NCBI GenBank assembly: GCA_022579005.1
Contig: MU401470.1
Location: 62,001 to 126,000 of the forward strand
Direction: 5' to 3'
DNA: 64,000 nt
Source: Poronia punctata
Lineage: Eukaryota > Ascomycota > Sordariomycetes > Xylariales > Xylariaceae
Positions within the stretch are counted from its first letter, which is position 1; the number at the start of each line of letters is the position of its first letter. The notes below the pieces were generated by a model. It saw nothing but the letters and a program-made list of their open reading frames with translations. It had not been told where the DNA came from and did no database searches. Made by a program: the position numbers and the translations under genes. This document shows positions 45,216-58,247 of the stretch, piece by piece.

Positions 45216-48200
45216 GAAATTGTGGAATTAAACTAGCATTGAGGGTATGACATATAGAAAACCTGATGTGATATTGATATAGAAAACTAAAAAGTAAAAC
45301 GCACAAGGTACAATACCGCAAAGGGCACATACCGGTATTCCCATGCCTGATGAGAACACCGATACGAGTAGCAAAATCGCCAATATAAACACGGTCACGA
45401 GGAAAGCATTTGAATAGACCAGATCATATTTATAATCTGTCCTAGAGCCAAGACTTTCCATACTTTGTAAGCTCACCCGGCCGCGGCAAGACGCGCCCGC
45501 ATGTATGGTCATCATCGGGTCTGTTCGGCTTTCATGATGCCTACGATACAGTAAGCCACTTCTGGGTAAGCATGTCATCCTAGGACTTATAAAAAGTGCA
45601 AGTACCTCAGGTTACTTAGGTTACATCTTCGGGATCTGAGTTGCTGTTGACCGCAATTTATCCGACTGATAAGGGGGGATTTACTGACAACTACGCACAG
45701 CCTTAAATGACCCGGCTCATGGAATCAGAGTCAATAACGTGGCATGGTTCCTTAGATGTCAGATGCGGAGATAGGGCTACTAACTTACTTGTATTACTAT
45801 CAACTACGATAATATTAACTAGGACACCGCGAAGTGCGTATCTGCACGTGCCGCAAGATGCCACAAGTGAACCTAAATCAGACCCGGCCTAAATGTGTGT
45901 ATGTACACGTTTGACGGCCGGGAAAACATCCATCGTGCGAAAGTCTCGGGTCAAGCTTCTCGGCCGGCATTCGTCCAAGTTATTAGACCCGGAATGTTGG
46001 TGAGGCCTGGCCCACGGGTTGCGGGGAGATCCCTGTTCAGTAGGTACTTACGTACCCACTTCTTGGAAAGGGGTCTACTGCTTAAAGTAGTCAACCCTAA
46101 TAACCCTGTAGCCTAACTTCACGTTCTACCTCCAACCTAGCTTCTTCATGAAGGTTCACCCACTCTCTCCCCAGTGCTGATAAGTAAGAAGCCGTTACCC
46201 CGCAGGATGTATATCCAAGCTGATCTCGGCTTCGAGAGAGAACTTGAGCCACAGCGAGGCTGCTAGCCGGTGCACTACATGCAGCACCATCAAAGTCGAT
46301 ATCACGCTAGTGATACCGTCAAAAATGGGGGTAAAGAACATTAATCCCAATATGCGACTGGTGTGGTTGGGAACATGAAGATAGTGACATTTCCTGCACC
46401 GTGGCCTGAGGACGCGCGTCCTTCTTGATTAGTGGGAAAGGCCAAGCCGTCGGAGAAGACGCCGTCAAGGAAGGAATAGAATTATCCTCTGTCCTCGAAC
46501 TGACCCTGCATCCCAAAAGGAATGGTACTGGTTTAATAACATCCGGCCTACGTCTAGGGAAAAGCCACCGTGCACATGACAGGTCTAATCCAGAAAAAAA
46601 AGAACCGAGGGCATTATATCCTCCTATCATCACCCCGCCATAGACGCCGCCCATCCGGGGCCCAGCGCAACGCGAACATGGTACTAGAAATTGCATACCA
46701 ATTGTTGCCGGTTAGTTTCCTACAGCGAAGAAGAAAGCCAGCCCATGTTGCGTGTTCCCATAAGCCGGACGCCGCCAGTCTCGACGCGACATCGTTCACG
46801 TCGTATATAGAAGAGACCGGCGGTGTTCGGTCAAAAGGTGTTGTTGTAGCGCTTGATCTGCTCACGCCCAAGAATCCCTGATTGCAAACCCTCACTGTGC
46901 TGGTAAATGAAGGTGATATGGCATGGATACTTTTCAACGGCCCTCCGTCTCGGTACGGCTTTTAAAAGATGCCAGTTGCTATGGCCTGGATGACGTGGGG
47001 AGTATAGTACCCAAACCTTGAAGAAGTGTCCGCTACCAATGGAGTAGTAAGTAACAAGACAACCAAGCCAGACGCCTATCATTCGGACCGATCTCACCCG
47101 AGTTACTCAGGGCTCATATGATCGTGATCATGACCATCGAGCTGGAAGATCCCGTCCGCTTGGGTGTGTTAATACTCGTAGGATGAATAGGGTATAGTCA
47201 AGACCCTAATAGACCACGACGGAAATCTCGCATGGGTCACAAGGGCGATCTCTTGCAAGGCGTTAATCTGGAAATGCTCCAGATTATCGACGCCAACATC
47301 CTAGTTATCGATGCCGAGACAGTCAGGTAAGGTAAGGTATAGGGATACGCCGAATTAGCGTTGGCCCCCATTGTTCATTTCTCTCAGCTGTCCCAGCAGA
47401 CGGGAAAGCGGGCGCGTCAGGTACGTCAAGCCGCACAGGGGCAGAATATTCTGTCTACGGATACAGCCGAAGCCTTGGCGTGGGTAGAGGAAACTTAAAG
47501 ATCGCGACCAAGTTCTCAAACCTCGTCTTCGATCTCCAAAACCAAAGCCGGAGTTTTCAAGACCATCGCCAGCGTTGGCATCCTGGTTACCGAGTTCCGG
47601 GTTGGATATACGAGTAGATCACGATGCGGTCATATATCCTAGGTTGTTCATAAATATTCTACATGTTTGGAAAAGCGTCATGTTCAAGATGTTGGTCCGT
47701 TCACTCAAAGGCTGTGTGACGTACGAGTAGGTACTATGCTCCAGCTGGGAACCAGCTGCAAATAGAGAGTACGTCTTTGCACAGCCTCAAAGGTTACTCA
47801 GAATCCAGATAAATTGGCAAGGTCACCAGGTGCACGAGGCTGTGCACGCACGTGGGGTACCCCAGTAGGCTTAGCCAGGGTTAGGTAATCTCTTGGGGCC
47901 CACTTTTGACGACGTTTAGTAATCCTGCAAACAATTTACGTACTCGTATACAAAACAACGTCGTCTGAACATATATATCTACGTACACCTAACAAGAACA
48001 GTCATTTTTCCCTGAGGTCACACAATACTTAAAAGGAAATACAACTAGCATCTCTTAGACGCTATAGGATGGTGGTGTTAGTGGTGGTGGTAAGGCGGCG
48101 GAGAAAAGGGGGGGTAAATAAGCAAGAAGAGTTGAAAAAAACTCCGAAGCCCTATTATATGACCCGAAAGTCGTCAAGATACGGGATCGCCTCTTGGATC

Positions 48201-50965
48201 ATCCATGTGATAACCTGTACACATTTTCGATTCATCTCAGGATATTGCGTCAAGGTGACGCAAGAATAAGTCTCTGAGCCATTGTCCTATGAAGTTTATA
48301 TCACGGTGCCGATCCGGACAGTCCACAGTAGGTACAGCCAGGGGCTACGCCTATATAAGTAGATAATATCATATATATAAGTAGATATAGGAGTCGTTTT
48401 CTGCCTCTTAGAGAAACCTTCCCTCCTTTTGCAATAACGACAAGTTAGTACGAAGCCCCCGCGGCGGAAGTCTGGTCCCCCGGGCCCCGGCATGCGACAG
48501 TTTTGAAATTGGGGATGTATTGAACTGCTACAAGGTGCAGAGGAGAGTGAATAAATATTACTCGGATACTATAGATCCGGTCCCTACTTGCAAGAGCCTT
48601 GAGCAAAGCATAGTACTTTCAAGATGAGGGGTCTAGCTGGACCACCAATACACAGTTACCGTTAGCTTTTTCCCTCGCGTACTCGTACATGTACATTCTG
48701 TGAAGAAATATATATAGGTAAGTGTTCTATACATAGATAAAGCTACAAGGTTTTGACTCTAGAGTTCGTGCTAACAAGATCAATTACGTGAGGTGTGAAG
48801 AATTCGAACGCGTAACAGAAGGTAATGTAAGCTAACCCCTCGCTGTCGCCCCCGGTAGGTTTTGATACCTAACACATCTTCGGTCAGCTGGAAACTTCCC
48901 TCTTTTTCTAAGCCATTTACACCATCGCGGTTTAACATCATTAAAAAGGCGCCGTACCGAGACGCAAAGACCGTGATAAAGATTACACGCGTACTCACCA
49001 TACCATAGAGGCCATCCCGGACCTTTCGGTATCCTGTTTGCACATGTCAGAACCGTTCGCGGGATACAAACCAACAATGCTAAGAATAGCATAATCGAGA
49101 AAACCTCGAGACCGAGCCGTGCTACCTCCGAAGGAGCTCCTCTTCCGAACGCAGGAGATCTCCCATCTAGAATATTCATCATAGCCAGTATATACTACCT
49201 ACAGCCGTGCTGTCGACCATCCGGGACACCCATTACGGTCCACGACCCCTGACGAGCTCAAAAAACAGTTGAAGAACCCGGTCGGTGGAACAGTCTGGCT
49301 CCCAGCCCATTGGGCTTGCGTGCTCGTGTCGTCTTGCGCATGCCCCTTGTAAGTTATCAGTGATGATTCGAACATGGGCCCGTTTGTTTACTCAAAGGCG
49401 GTTGGCAGCCTGAGGATCCATCTGTGCAGGGACGTAGGTACTATCATCATGATGCCTTGAATGCGCTGCCCGTACTGGGACCGCTTTTGTGTGGTGGAGA
49501 CAGGACACGTTTCGCTATACGGACGGGTCGAGCGAGAGCTATCTAGGGGTTCGATGTATCCGAGGAACATCAGGGTTGTTGGGATTCCCCCCCCCCCTGA
49601 GGCGCTCCGGTGCTGTTAAGGAGGTGTATTTTTTCCGGCGACGTATCGATGTTGTCCCTGAACAAGCATTGTATGTACTTACATGTAGGTATCAGTCATA
49701 CATGTATCTATCTCCTCCTCCCTCCCTAGCACATGCAAAGAAAAGAAGTATTGCTCAGACATACACATCGGCACCTCGCACCTCCCTCATATATGAAGAC
49801 ATGAGAAGATGCCCCTAGCTAGACGCCATCAGGCAATGCCGATGCCAGTCAGACGTATTGTGCCAAGTGGTTTGATTGACTTGGTTTGTCCCGGAGGACA
49901 TTTGATCTGAACGTAATACCTATTATACACTCCAACACACGGCCAAACTCCCACGCCGAAAGACCCTGAAGGTGTAACACGCGTTAAGCCTTATTATCAA
50001 TTATCAACAACCTCCTCTGAATGTGACCACTCCGCCAATCCCTCTTATCCACGGTACTCCCGCCCCTATTGTTGCTATGTTGTAAACTCCTTGTTAGAAC
50101 CTCAACTAAACGGTCGGGATAAGGGTCCGGCGCCAGAATTTTTCGTTGGCCATGCTATTGGTATTGAAAATTTCGACTTTCTGGTGACGTAAACGTAGGT
50201 ACTGTATAGCGTAGGGATATATCATAAGTCTTTAACTGTGGGAAAACTACACTATAACCTTTCCATTACTTCTACATATCCCCTTACTACTTAACCCAAA
50301 ACATATCGCAATGCTGCCAACTTTCGACATAATTCCTGTTTCCCTTTACCCATCGCGGTACACTATACACTTTAAGATACGAGGCCAATCGTCTATTTTT
50401 AAGATGTAATTTCGACGGTCATCCTGCCGGTGTTTATACCTCGCTTCCGCCTCTTTGCTCGCCTCTGTAGCGGTTTTTCAAGACTACATACCAACATACA
50501 TACACTCGGATCTAGAAGCTAATCAATACAATGCTAATGCTAACATACTAACCTATTTACGTACACTGCCCTAGATCTCCTAGCAACGGTTTGGGTAAAG
50601 AGAAACAAGAATTCTATATAATAACTAGGTACCCTCATTATTTTTCAAGTTTATTGTATACAACGTCGGAAACGTGTTCAAGTCGGTTTATACCTCGACG
50701 AAGGAGTTGGTTAATTAAGTTATGATCGTCACCTAGGCCTGTAGCCCAAGCAGTCCAACGTACGGCCAGGTACTAGGTATGGCCGCACCGAACTGTGCGC
50801 CGAGAGGAAGCAATCGAACCTACTCTATAACTTACCTAAGGTAGTCACCCGGACATAACTAGATGCCTATTTACCTGCCTACCTCTTTGCTTATTAGGTA
50901 TTTGTCCTTAATAGCAGGTAGGGAAGTCGGTTTATAACTGAAAAATCCCAGCATAAGACTCTACT

Positions 50966-51397
50966 CTGTCACAGTCTACACTGCCGGTGGGGGGGTCCGT
51001 AATGAGTTATTGTTATTGCACAAGGAGGGAAGGTTTCTCTCGGAAGCAGAGGTCTCCTATATCTACTTATATAGGCGTATCGGTGTAGACTTGGTCTGTA
51101 CACGTAGGCAGGCACCGAGACCGGAACTGTGACACGTACCCTTTACCGGTCGAATATTCCCGGCCAAAGTAAAGAGAGGACCCAGGAAAGAAGCCAAAGG
51201 CGGAATAACCATATATGATATAGCGCTGTTAGGAATCTCGAACCCAACTCCACTTATGTTGTATGCCCCCGAGGTATCTCTAGGTATGTCGCAGTTCACA
51301 CTGCCGGGGGTCCGTATTGTTATTACACCAGGGGGGAAGTTTTCTCCAGGAGGCAGAGGGCTCCTGTATCTACTTGTATCTACTTATATATAACGTG
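50966..51397 (+). repeat. Pair of about 110-bp direct repeats
   Basis: 50966-51075 and 51287-51397 share CACTGCCGG, a G run followed by TCCGTA, TTGTTATT, a GGAGG(C/A)AGAG-like core, CTCCT and TATCTACTT in the same order, with small indels and substitutions. Confidence 0.6.
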
Positions 51398-51597
51398 GCC
51401 TGGGTCTAGGTCTAGGTCTAGTCCGAGTCGGACCAGTGACATCTGGTGGTCCGTGTGAGTTGGTTTCGCCTCGTCGGTGTTCGTTGCGAGGGAGGTTTGG
51501 CTATATTATCGGTATTTATACAGTAAGTAGGTAGATTGCAACCTCTCTATTACTTTTACCTATCCAAATACCGCCCGAGCCGACCCAACCCAAAACA

Positions 51598-52260
51598 ATA
51601 TACATACTCGTATCCCTGCCTTGGAGTAGTTAAAGAACAGCACATGGCTTCACAGATATATCGGCGGTCGTATGCCCTCCTTACAGCATTAACCTCGATG
51701 CCAACCTGAAGCAATTTATATACTTCGTGTCCCTGCCTTGGAGTAGTAAAAGAATAGCATATGGCTTTACAAACACATCAGCGGCCGTACACCCTTCTCA
51801 TAGCATTAACCTAGATGCCAACCTAAAGCAATTTACATACTTGTGTCCTTCCTTAGAGTAGTTAAAGAATAGCACATGGCTTTATATACATAGCAGCGTC
51901 GTATACCGTCCTTATAGCATTAACCTAGATGCTAACCTAAAACAATACACATACTCGTGTCCTTCCCTCGAAGTAGCTAAAGAACAGCACGTAGATTTAC
52001 ATACACATCAGCATTGTGGGGGGGGGGGGGGGGGGCCCCCCCCCCCCCCCGCCGCGCGGAGGGAGGGTGGGGGTTGGGTGGTGTTGGTGGATGTTTTAGG
52101 ATTATTTAGAGTATATNNNNNNNNNNAAAAATACACAAACACGTTTCCTTCCCCCGAAGTAGCTAAACAACACCACGTATATTTACAAACACATCACCAT
52201 TGTACACCCCCCCCCCCCCCCCCCCTCATAGCATTAACCTAGATGTCAGTGTACGTATGA
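51598..52260 (+). repeat. Minisatellite with about 117-bp unit, interrupted by an assembly gap
   Basis: Starts of successive units lie near 51601, 51719, 51835 and 51949, with a further copy after the gap near 52130. Each unit has CATACT(C)GTGTCC, TAGAGTAGTTAAAGAA, AGCACATGGCTTTA, ACACATCAGC and CATTAACCTAGATGCCAACC in order. Poly-G/poly-C tracts interrupt the fourth and fifth copies. Confidence 0.75.
52117..52126. other. Assembly gap (10 N)
   Basis: Ten Ns inside the minisatellite. About 80 bp upstream a G run (52018-52035) is followed directly by a C run (52036-52050), a self-complementary pair typical of a sequencing or assembly fault. Confidence 0.97.
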
Positions 52261-53463
52261 GTTGTCTATATCGTACATATACTTCATGTAAGTATATGCA
52301 GGTACTAAAGCCTCATCATATATACGTCCTCATGCATGATTCATGCGCGGAGAGAACAAGAAGTTATGTAGTACATCAAACATCCATCGGCGTCGTCGTC
52401 GTCGTCGTTACAACACCCCTTTTCTTTGTAGACTTGAGATACCATTCCCCATTCTACCTGCACGGTATCCTCATCCTTCCAGTATAAATATGTCAAGTAG
52501 GGCCTCGTGTCCCGGCATATTTCAGACTCCTTCCCTTCCTCATAAACTTTGAGAGACGCAAAGTTCATGACATGATTTGTCCTGCGTTTGGAAGCCGTAT
52601 TGCGACATACCGGTAATGCAAAGTAGGTCAACTTGCTAGCGGAATGACTCTTCTTTTTCTTCTTTTCTTCTCCCCCTTTCCTCATAGCGTTATGAGATGC
52701 ATACGAACTAGAGCCGTGTTCCACATTACGATACTTTCGTACTGTACATGAAGAGTCTGGTCCGGTCAAGTGATTAGCAAAAAAATGTCTCTCTCTCTCT
52801 CTCCCTATCTTTCATTTCCCATACCTCAAAGGGACGCAACTTCATGACACGTAACCGACAGCCAGAGACTTATTTCACATACCGTACCTCTCAGGGTACA
52901 CGTAAGTCAGATCAAGTTGCCAGCAAAGTGAGAATGGCTATGACTCTATGAGTCTTGAATAAATACGGACACTAGAGGTAGGAATGTACGCGTATGTGTA
53001 GACGACGCAAGGAGATTATGGTTGACTCACCTAGTTAACTAACTAGCCCGAGGTGGTGAGATTAATAATACCTAACTTGTCGGTCTACGTATACCTAGAC
53101 ACGTCACTTAAAGAATTTAAGCATTCGTATTGTCTATAGGAAGTACGTACACGTGTCTACGAATCTGTGTTTTTTTTTTAAACGCGTAATCCTTCTGATT
53201 AACGGGTACACCGCTGCCTACACTTCTCCTATCAGGTTCGGATTTAACTCGTATACCTTGTACCGGGCCATCTTATTACTCGTAATTGAGAGAGGGCTAT
53301 GGCTTGTGTTTTCTCTGCTTTTGATCTCGACGCGAGGGGGTTACTTTATTAAGTTATGGCCTGTAGCCTAGGCCTGTAGCCTAGGGTGGCATTTTGAAAT
53401 TACCAGCAGCGTATCATACAGTATTTTCTTTCGAAAAGAGACGAGAATCGTTGTAAAAGACAC

Positions 53464-53518
53464 TGTGCTCCGGTGCGGGGGATATTGTGCTCCGGAGCAA
53501 AAAGATACTGTGCTCCGG
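53464..53518 (+). repeat. Three-copy TGTGCTCCGG short tandem repeat
   Basis: The decamer starts near 53464, 53486 and 53509, a period of 22-23 bp with variable spacers. Confidence 0.65.
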
Positions 53519-54680
53519 AAAACCCGGTTCTTTCGGAACCTATATGACAGTTAACCGCACTACCATAGGGAGCCTTGTAGCCTTGTAGCCTTACCCCCTT
53601 TAATACCATAAATCCAACCTATTTTAATACTCGTCCGCATTGCGCGTTAAAAATCGGTGGCAGATAAGTAATAGGTCAGATAGAGCTTGGAGACTTGCAG
53701 AGATGGCCTCATCAATGTATATTTACAAAAAATGAAAACAGGTAAAACAAGCCGTACAGGCTACAAAGTGGACAAAAAACACCAAAAAGGTGACGATACT
53801 ATAAAACAGAGCGTTTAAAAAGGCGTCAAAAGTATTATTTTTACAAGAGGTAGTGGTTGGGAAGAAATCGCCAGAAAGTGTAGATATCATACATACGAGT
53901 ACGTATACTAGGTATTTCTTATCTTGTATCGTATGTACGCGTCTTTATGAACTTAAACGCAGGTCATGTGAGGGACTATTACTACAAGGTAGCGGAGGCG
54001 TTGGCTGCCTGTAATAGCCACAGTCCAGAGGTCTACGAGTAATGAGGTAGGTACTGGCAAAGAATAAAAGATACTACGACAGACTGCCCCACGCCCCACA
54101 TATTGGGAGACTGTGTCCAGTAAGATAACTTTTTCAAGAAATGTACGCGCGTCCATCAACTAGGGTGGGGATGGGGTTAAAGTACCGACAAGTCACCTTC
54201 TGGATAAACCCGTGGTATCTATTATTACACGGTACAAATCTCAACCCCGGGAGTACCTTGGATGGAGACTTGCATCCATAAGCCAACGAAATAGTACCCA
54301 CGCCCCCATCTGGCCCTTGGTCGCGGGCTGTACAGCTGAAGGCGTTACGTGTACACCTACATACTCGTACTCTATATATATATATATATATATATAATCA
54401 AACAGGCACTCCCACGTCTGCTTGCATGGACAATCCCTTCTCTAACTTTCTCCCTCCAAACTCCGAACCGTTGTGCCAGTGCTCCGAGACTATATACAGG
54501 CCGCCATCTACCGCTCATTCTACTATTAGGTACCGACCTCATTTTCCAACCAGTCCCAAAAGAGAAGCCGCATTTACGTCGCCGAAAGCTTGCCAGTTAC
54601 TCGGCAAGTGAGTGGGAGACGGAAGACAACTAACGGCCTATATGATCGAAAGTAGGAAACGGTGAAAAAAACGATCGCAT

Positions 54681-54775
54681 TCACCGGAAGTGATGCCCGA
54701 TGGTCTATATCCGATGCTGTGTTCTTTTATATAACCAACCAACTACGCACAATCACCGGAAGTGATGCCCGGTGG
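54681..54775 (+). repeat. Duplicated 23-bp motif at the PNG1 start
   Basis: 54681-54703 and 54753-54775 differ at one position only (TCACCGGAAGTGATGCCCG followed by RTGG). The second copy contains the likely PNG1 start codon; the first contains an ATG that opens a 13-codon upstream ORF (54693-54734). Confidence 0.75.
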
Positions 54776-56220
54776 CGTACCTCGAGACTCCAGGTCTAGG
54801 GAGGGGGGGGAGATGCGGGAGGATCCCACGAAGGAAGGAAGTGACAGACAACACTTGGATACCAAACGACGACTTGACAGCATTGGGCAGCAATTCTCAA
54901 GACTCGCTCTCCACGATCGCGACGACACCTCTTCGGTTGCGGGTTCAACCGAGTCCACGCTTCCCTCGACCTGGGCCTCAGGCACGACATCGCAGCAGCA
55001 GGGGCCACCCCCGTACGATGCTGGACGTCGTCCCATGTCTGGGCCGAGGGACAAGCATGCGGTCAAATTCAGGAACCTTCTCATCTCCTTGTCGGAGACC
55101 CCGATCAGATACGAGAATCCCGGCTTATTGGACGAAGCGCTGCAAGCTATACCCCTGGAGAGAATATACAGCGAGGCCGAGGAGGAAAGTCAAGTTTTCA
55201 TAGCCCAAGCTAGAAGCATGGACATTGCCGTACCGGATTGGGCTTACCCGGATTGCGTCATCCGGGCGCTTTTAAGGTTAGTGTGTGGATGGAAAAGACG
55301 GCTCCCGCTATTGTGCCCGCATTCCGCTCCCATGCCATGTGCTTTGCAACGTCATTCATCCCCATGCTAATAGTCATATTTGAAAAAAAAAAACCAGATG
55401 GTTCAAAAGGTCCTTTTTTTCGTGGGTCAACAATCCGCCCTGCCCGGAATGCGGTTTGCCGACCAATGGAATGGGCCTGACCCCGCCCACCCCGGACGAA
55501 AACGCATGTGGCGCGATGAGGGTCGAACTCTATCAATGCCCCGACGACGCTTGCGGCGTGTACGAACGATTTCCTCGATATAGCGATGTCTGGACCTTGC
55601 TGCGAACCAGGCGGGGCCGATGCGGCGAATGGGCAAACTGCTTTGGCATGCTCTGTCGCGCTGTGGGCGGTCGCGTGCGCTGGATATGGAATGCCGAGGA
55701 TCACGTCTGGGTTGAGGTCTACTCCGACCACAAGGGGCGTTGGGTGCACGTCGACGCTTGCGAGGAAGCCTGGGACAATCCGCTGCTCTATACCGAGGGC
55801 TGGGGAAAGCGCATATCGTATTGCATTGCCTTCAGCATGCACGGCGCGACAGACGTGACTAGGCGATACGTGCGCAAGGCCCAACATGCTCGTTCTCGGA
55901 AGAGGTGTTCGGAAGAAGAACTTCAATTCGTCATGGCCGAGATCAAGGGCATTCGACGTAGGGGCCTGGCCAAGGGAGAGCTGTATCGATTGATGGAAGA
56001 GGACAGGAAAGAAGAGGCGGAACTTGCACGCTTTGGTCAACCCACTGAGTTGCGGCGGACTCCGGATCCCGTGGATGTCAAAGGCAAACGACAAATCCCA
56101 AACATACCCCACGAGCGCGACCGACGTGGGAGCATAAGCAAGAGCCCTCAATTCCACTTAGACGAGGATGCCCAAGGAGAGCAACTAAACCATAGGCATG
56201 CGACATACGACGCAGTATAG
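54765..56220 (+). CDS. PNG1: PNG1-type peptide:N-glycanase homologue (transglutaminase-like fold)
   Basis: Two exons (54765-55276 and 55398-56220) give 444 aa; an in-frame ATG at 54813 is an alternative start. After a polar N-terminus, [26 protein letters not shown] and [16 protein letters not shown] match fungal PNG1. Exon 2 carries a zinc-knuckle pair (CPEC and CPDDAC) and the catalytic core [39 protein letters not shown] and [15 protein letters not shown]. By alignment with yeast Png1, Cys246, His273 and Asp290 occupy the catalytic triad positions, so the triad appears complete. The enzyme removes N-glycans from misfolded glycoproteins in the cytosol during ER-associated degradation. Neurospora PNG1 has been reported catalytically inactive, so activity should not be assumed. 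The C-terminal 90 residues are charged and family-variable. Confidence 0.9.
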
Positions 56221-58247
56221 CGCATCTCAAGATGGAATACATCCGTGACTACAACCCCAACCTCAACACCGTACTAGCGGGGGATGTTTATTGGACTTGG
56301 CTCGTAGTCCAGATGTCCCACGCAGAGTACGTCTTCCAGCCGGCGCCAAGTTGGAATGCCATCTGCCATCTGCCGTCGCGGCACGCACAACGACGAGACA
56401 GCTTACGGACGTCAAGCCAAACCAATTACGTCCTCTGTTGTCGGCGCGGGAGAGGAAGCTGCCAAGGCGAACCACAACCCAAAATGGAGACACAAGCACC
56501 CAGTATTAGTAAGTGTTTGAGTTTACCGATGTTGGGGTACTTTTTACTACGTCCGACGTGTTCGAGAAGGCAATTGATCGTCAAGGAAGCCACCCTATAT
56601 CTTTTGACTTGCGTCACAAGCCTTAGGGCCTCTGGCGCAGATCAGTATTGCAGACATTACTTGAAGGAAGGGACGAGGGCACAGAATACGAGTGCCTACC
56701 ACCCTGATGACGACGAGTTTGACAAACGCCCATCAGGTGATCAGACTCGCGAACTGTTCTTTTCTGCCCTACCCGTCAAGCGTGTTCATCTGCTTTCATC
56801 ACTTTGAGCTGTCGGACCTTGACCCTGTTTAGGAGATTTCGAGACCGTGAGGATATGGACAAGCAACTATTCCCATCATGGACACTCCTGCAGGCCAAAA
56901 TAACCACAGATCAGTCCTGACATAGGTACCTACCACAACGACCAGTCTCCTCGCCCGGGCTGGCGTTGCGACTTATACCTACATATATTACGTCCACATG
57001 CCCCATTATAGCAAAATTGGACAACGCCAAGGAGCAGGGCTTTGTCGATCCAAACCTAAAGGGAATCTATCCCGAGAGCGATCTCGTGGTTGCGATTTGT
57101 CGGGAAAGATCCAGAACCCTCGCGTACCTTTTTTTCCAACTCGCGAGTTCTTCAGCTTCCCTCTAGCCTTTACAGCCGGTCTGGATTTCCCCGCCGCTGT
57201 TTGCCAGAGTAGGCAGCCACCAACTAGCTTGGAACCCCTAGTAATCTTGTCTAGGGGGGAAAGGTGTTCCCGCCTAAACACCTACCCTGGGCAACCTCTT
57301 ACCATGCAGGACCCTATCCCCCCACACCTCAAGATAATTTTACCCACAAGGATCTTAATTATCGGTTGTAGTGGGTCGACTTGTGACGGCTTTTTAGCTG
57401 AGTAAAAGGAGGGCCCTGTAAGCAGTTGAGTAGCCTTGTTGTTACGATCTGCTGAGTAATGAAGGATGTCTCCTTTCGAATGACATACATTAGCCAGGGC
57501 CACGGCCTTTGGAATACGCCTCCTACTTTTCATTACCCATCCAAGGTAATGTTATTCCCTTGCGTTTTAGACTTATACCCATTTGATGCTGTCGTTGGGC
57601 GTTGGGCGTTTTCCATATGTCAATATATATATATACATCGGGTGGGATGGCGTCTATATGTCCGAGATATCACTCGATGAACTGACGTCGAGTTGCTTGC
57701 TTTCTGCATCTGTTTTGGTGGAAATGTGATGCGTTTGTCTTCTCCCCTGTAACGTGATGTTGATATAGAGCGGAGTTGCTGTGGTGAGGGGGAGAGCCTC
57801 TTTACTCGAGCGGAGTATGTAAGTGTTAGATTTTTAACTCAGAAGGAAACATGAAATGCTCGTTCAATCAGGGCGGGAAAAAAATAATGGCAGTCATGAT
57901 ATTCTTTTTTTTCTTCCTCACATATCCTTAATTAATGGTAGCTAAGAACCTTCATCCTTTCCCAAACACCAAAACGCCGTGCTCGGATCATGCAGATGTT
58001 TTGCCCCAAAACGCTTTTTGGGCTAATGACATGCCGTCCGTATTCTCAATAGAATCAAATCGCTTCTTTTCTTAAAAAAAAAAAGCCCATTAATGCTTGC
58101 CGTGAATACCGCAAGTGACAAATCTGTTATCGCAACTTTGGTCGGCGTGAACATTCCGACCAGGAATGAAAGGGAAAGAAAGGGAAAGGTATCGGCAAAA
58201 CAAGTCTCAGGTTAGGCAACCCAATACCTGAGCACCTCACCTGACCC
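56221..58247. other. Convergent intergenic region (PNG1 / TAF9)
   Basis: About 2 kb. A 191-codon plus-strand frame starts 12 bp after the PNG1 stop (56232-56807) but shows no domain, signal or biased codon use and was not called. A TAGGTACCTA palindrome lies at 56923-56932. The rest is likely 3' UTR and spacer. Confidence 0.5.

Larger units (their letters stand above)
44577..54764. other. 10-kb gene desert with tandem repeats and an assembly gap
   Basis: No intact gene is supported. Fragmentary frames occur: a minus-strand 116-aa frame at 45228-45578 with one hydrophobic segment (SNAFLVTVFILAILLLVSVF), a minus-strand 116-aa frame at 48832-49182 with VFSIMLFLALLVCI, and a plus-strand stretch near 47.23-47.50 kb (MGHKGDLLQGVNLEML... 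and LSQQTGKRARQVRQ) separated by a possible intron. They may be remnants of decayed genes or chance. Tandem and direct repeats are listed separately. Confidence 0.55.

Noticed and set aside
46570..47097. Overlapping frames of about 90-107 codons on both strands
   Set aside because: No recognisable motif and mutual overlap on opposite strands; treated as chance frames.
56232..56807. 191-codon plus-strand frame 12 bp after the PNG1 stop
   Set aside because: No domain, signal peptide or membrane segment, many rare combinations, and a start inside the likely PNG1 3' UTR; best read as a chance frame.
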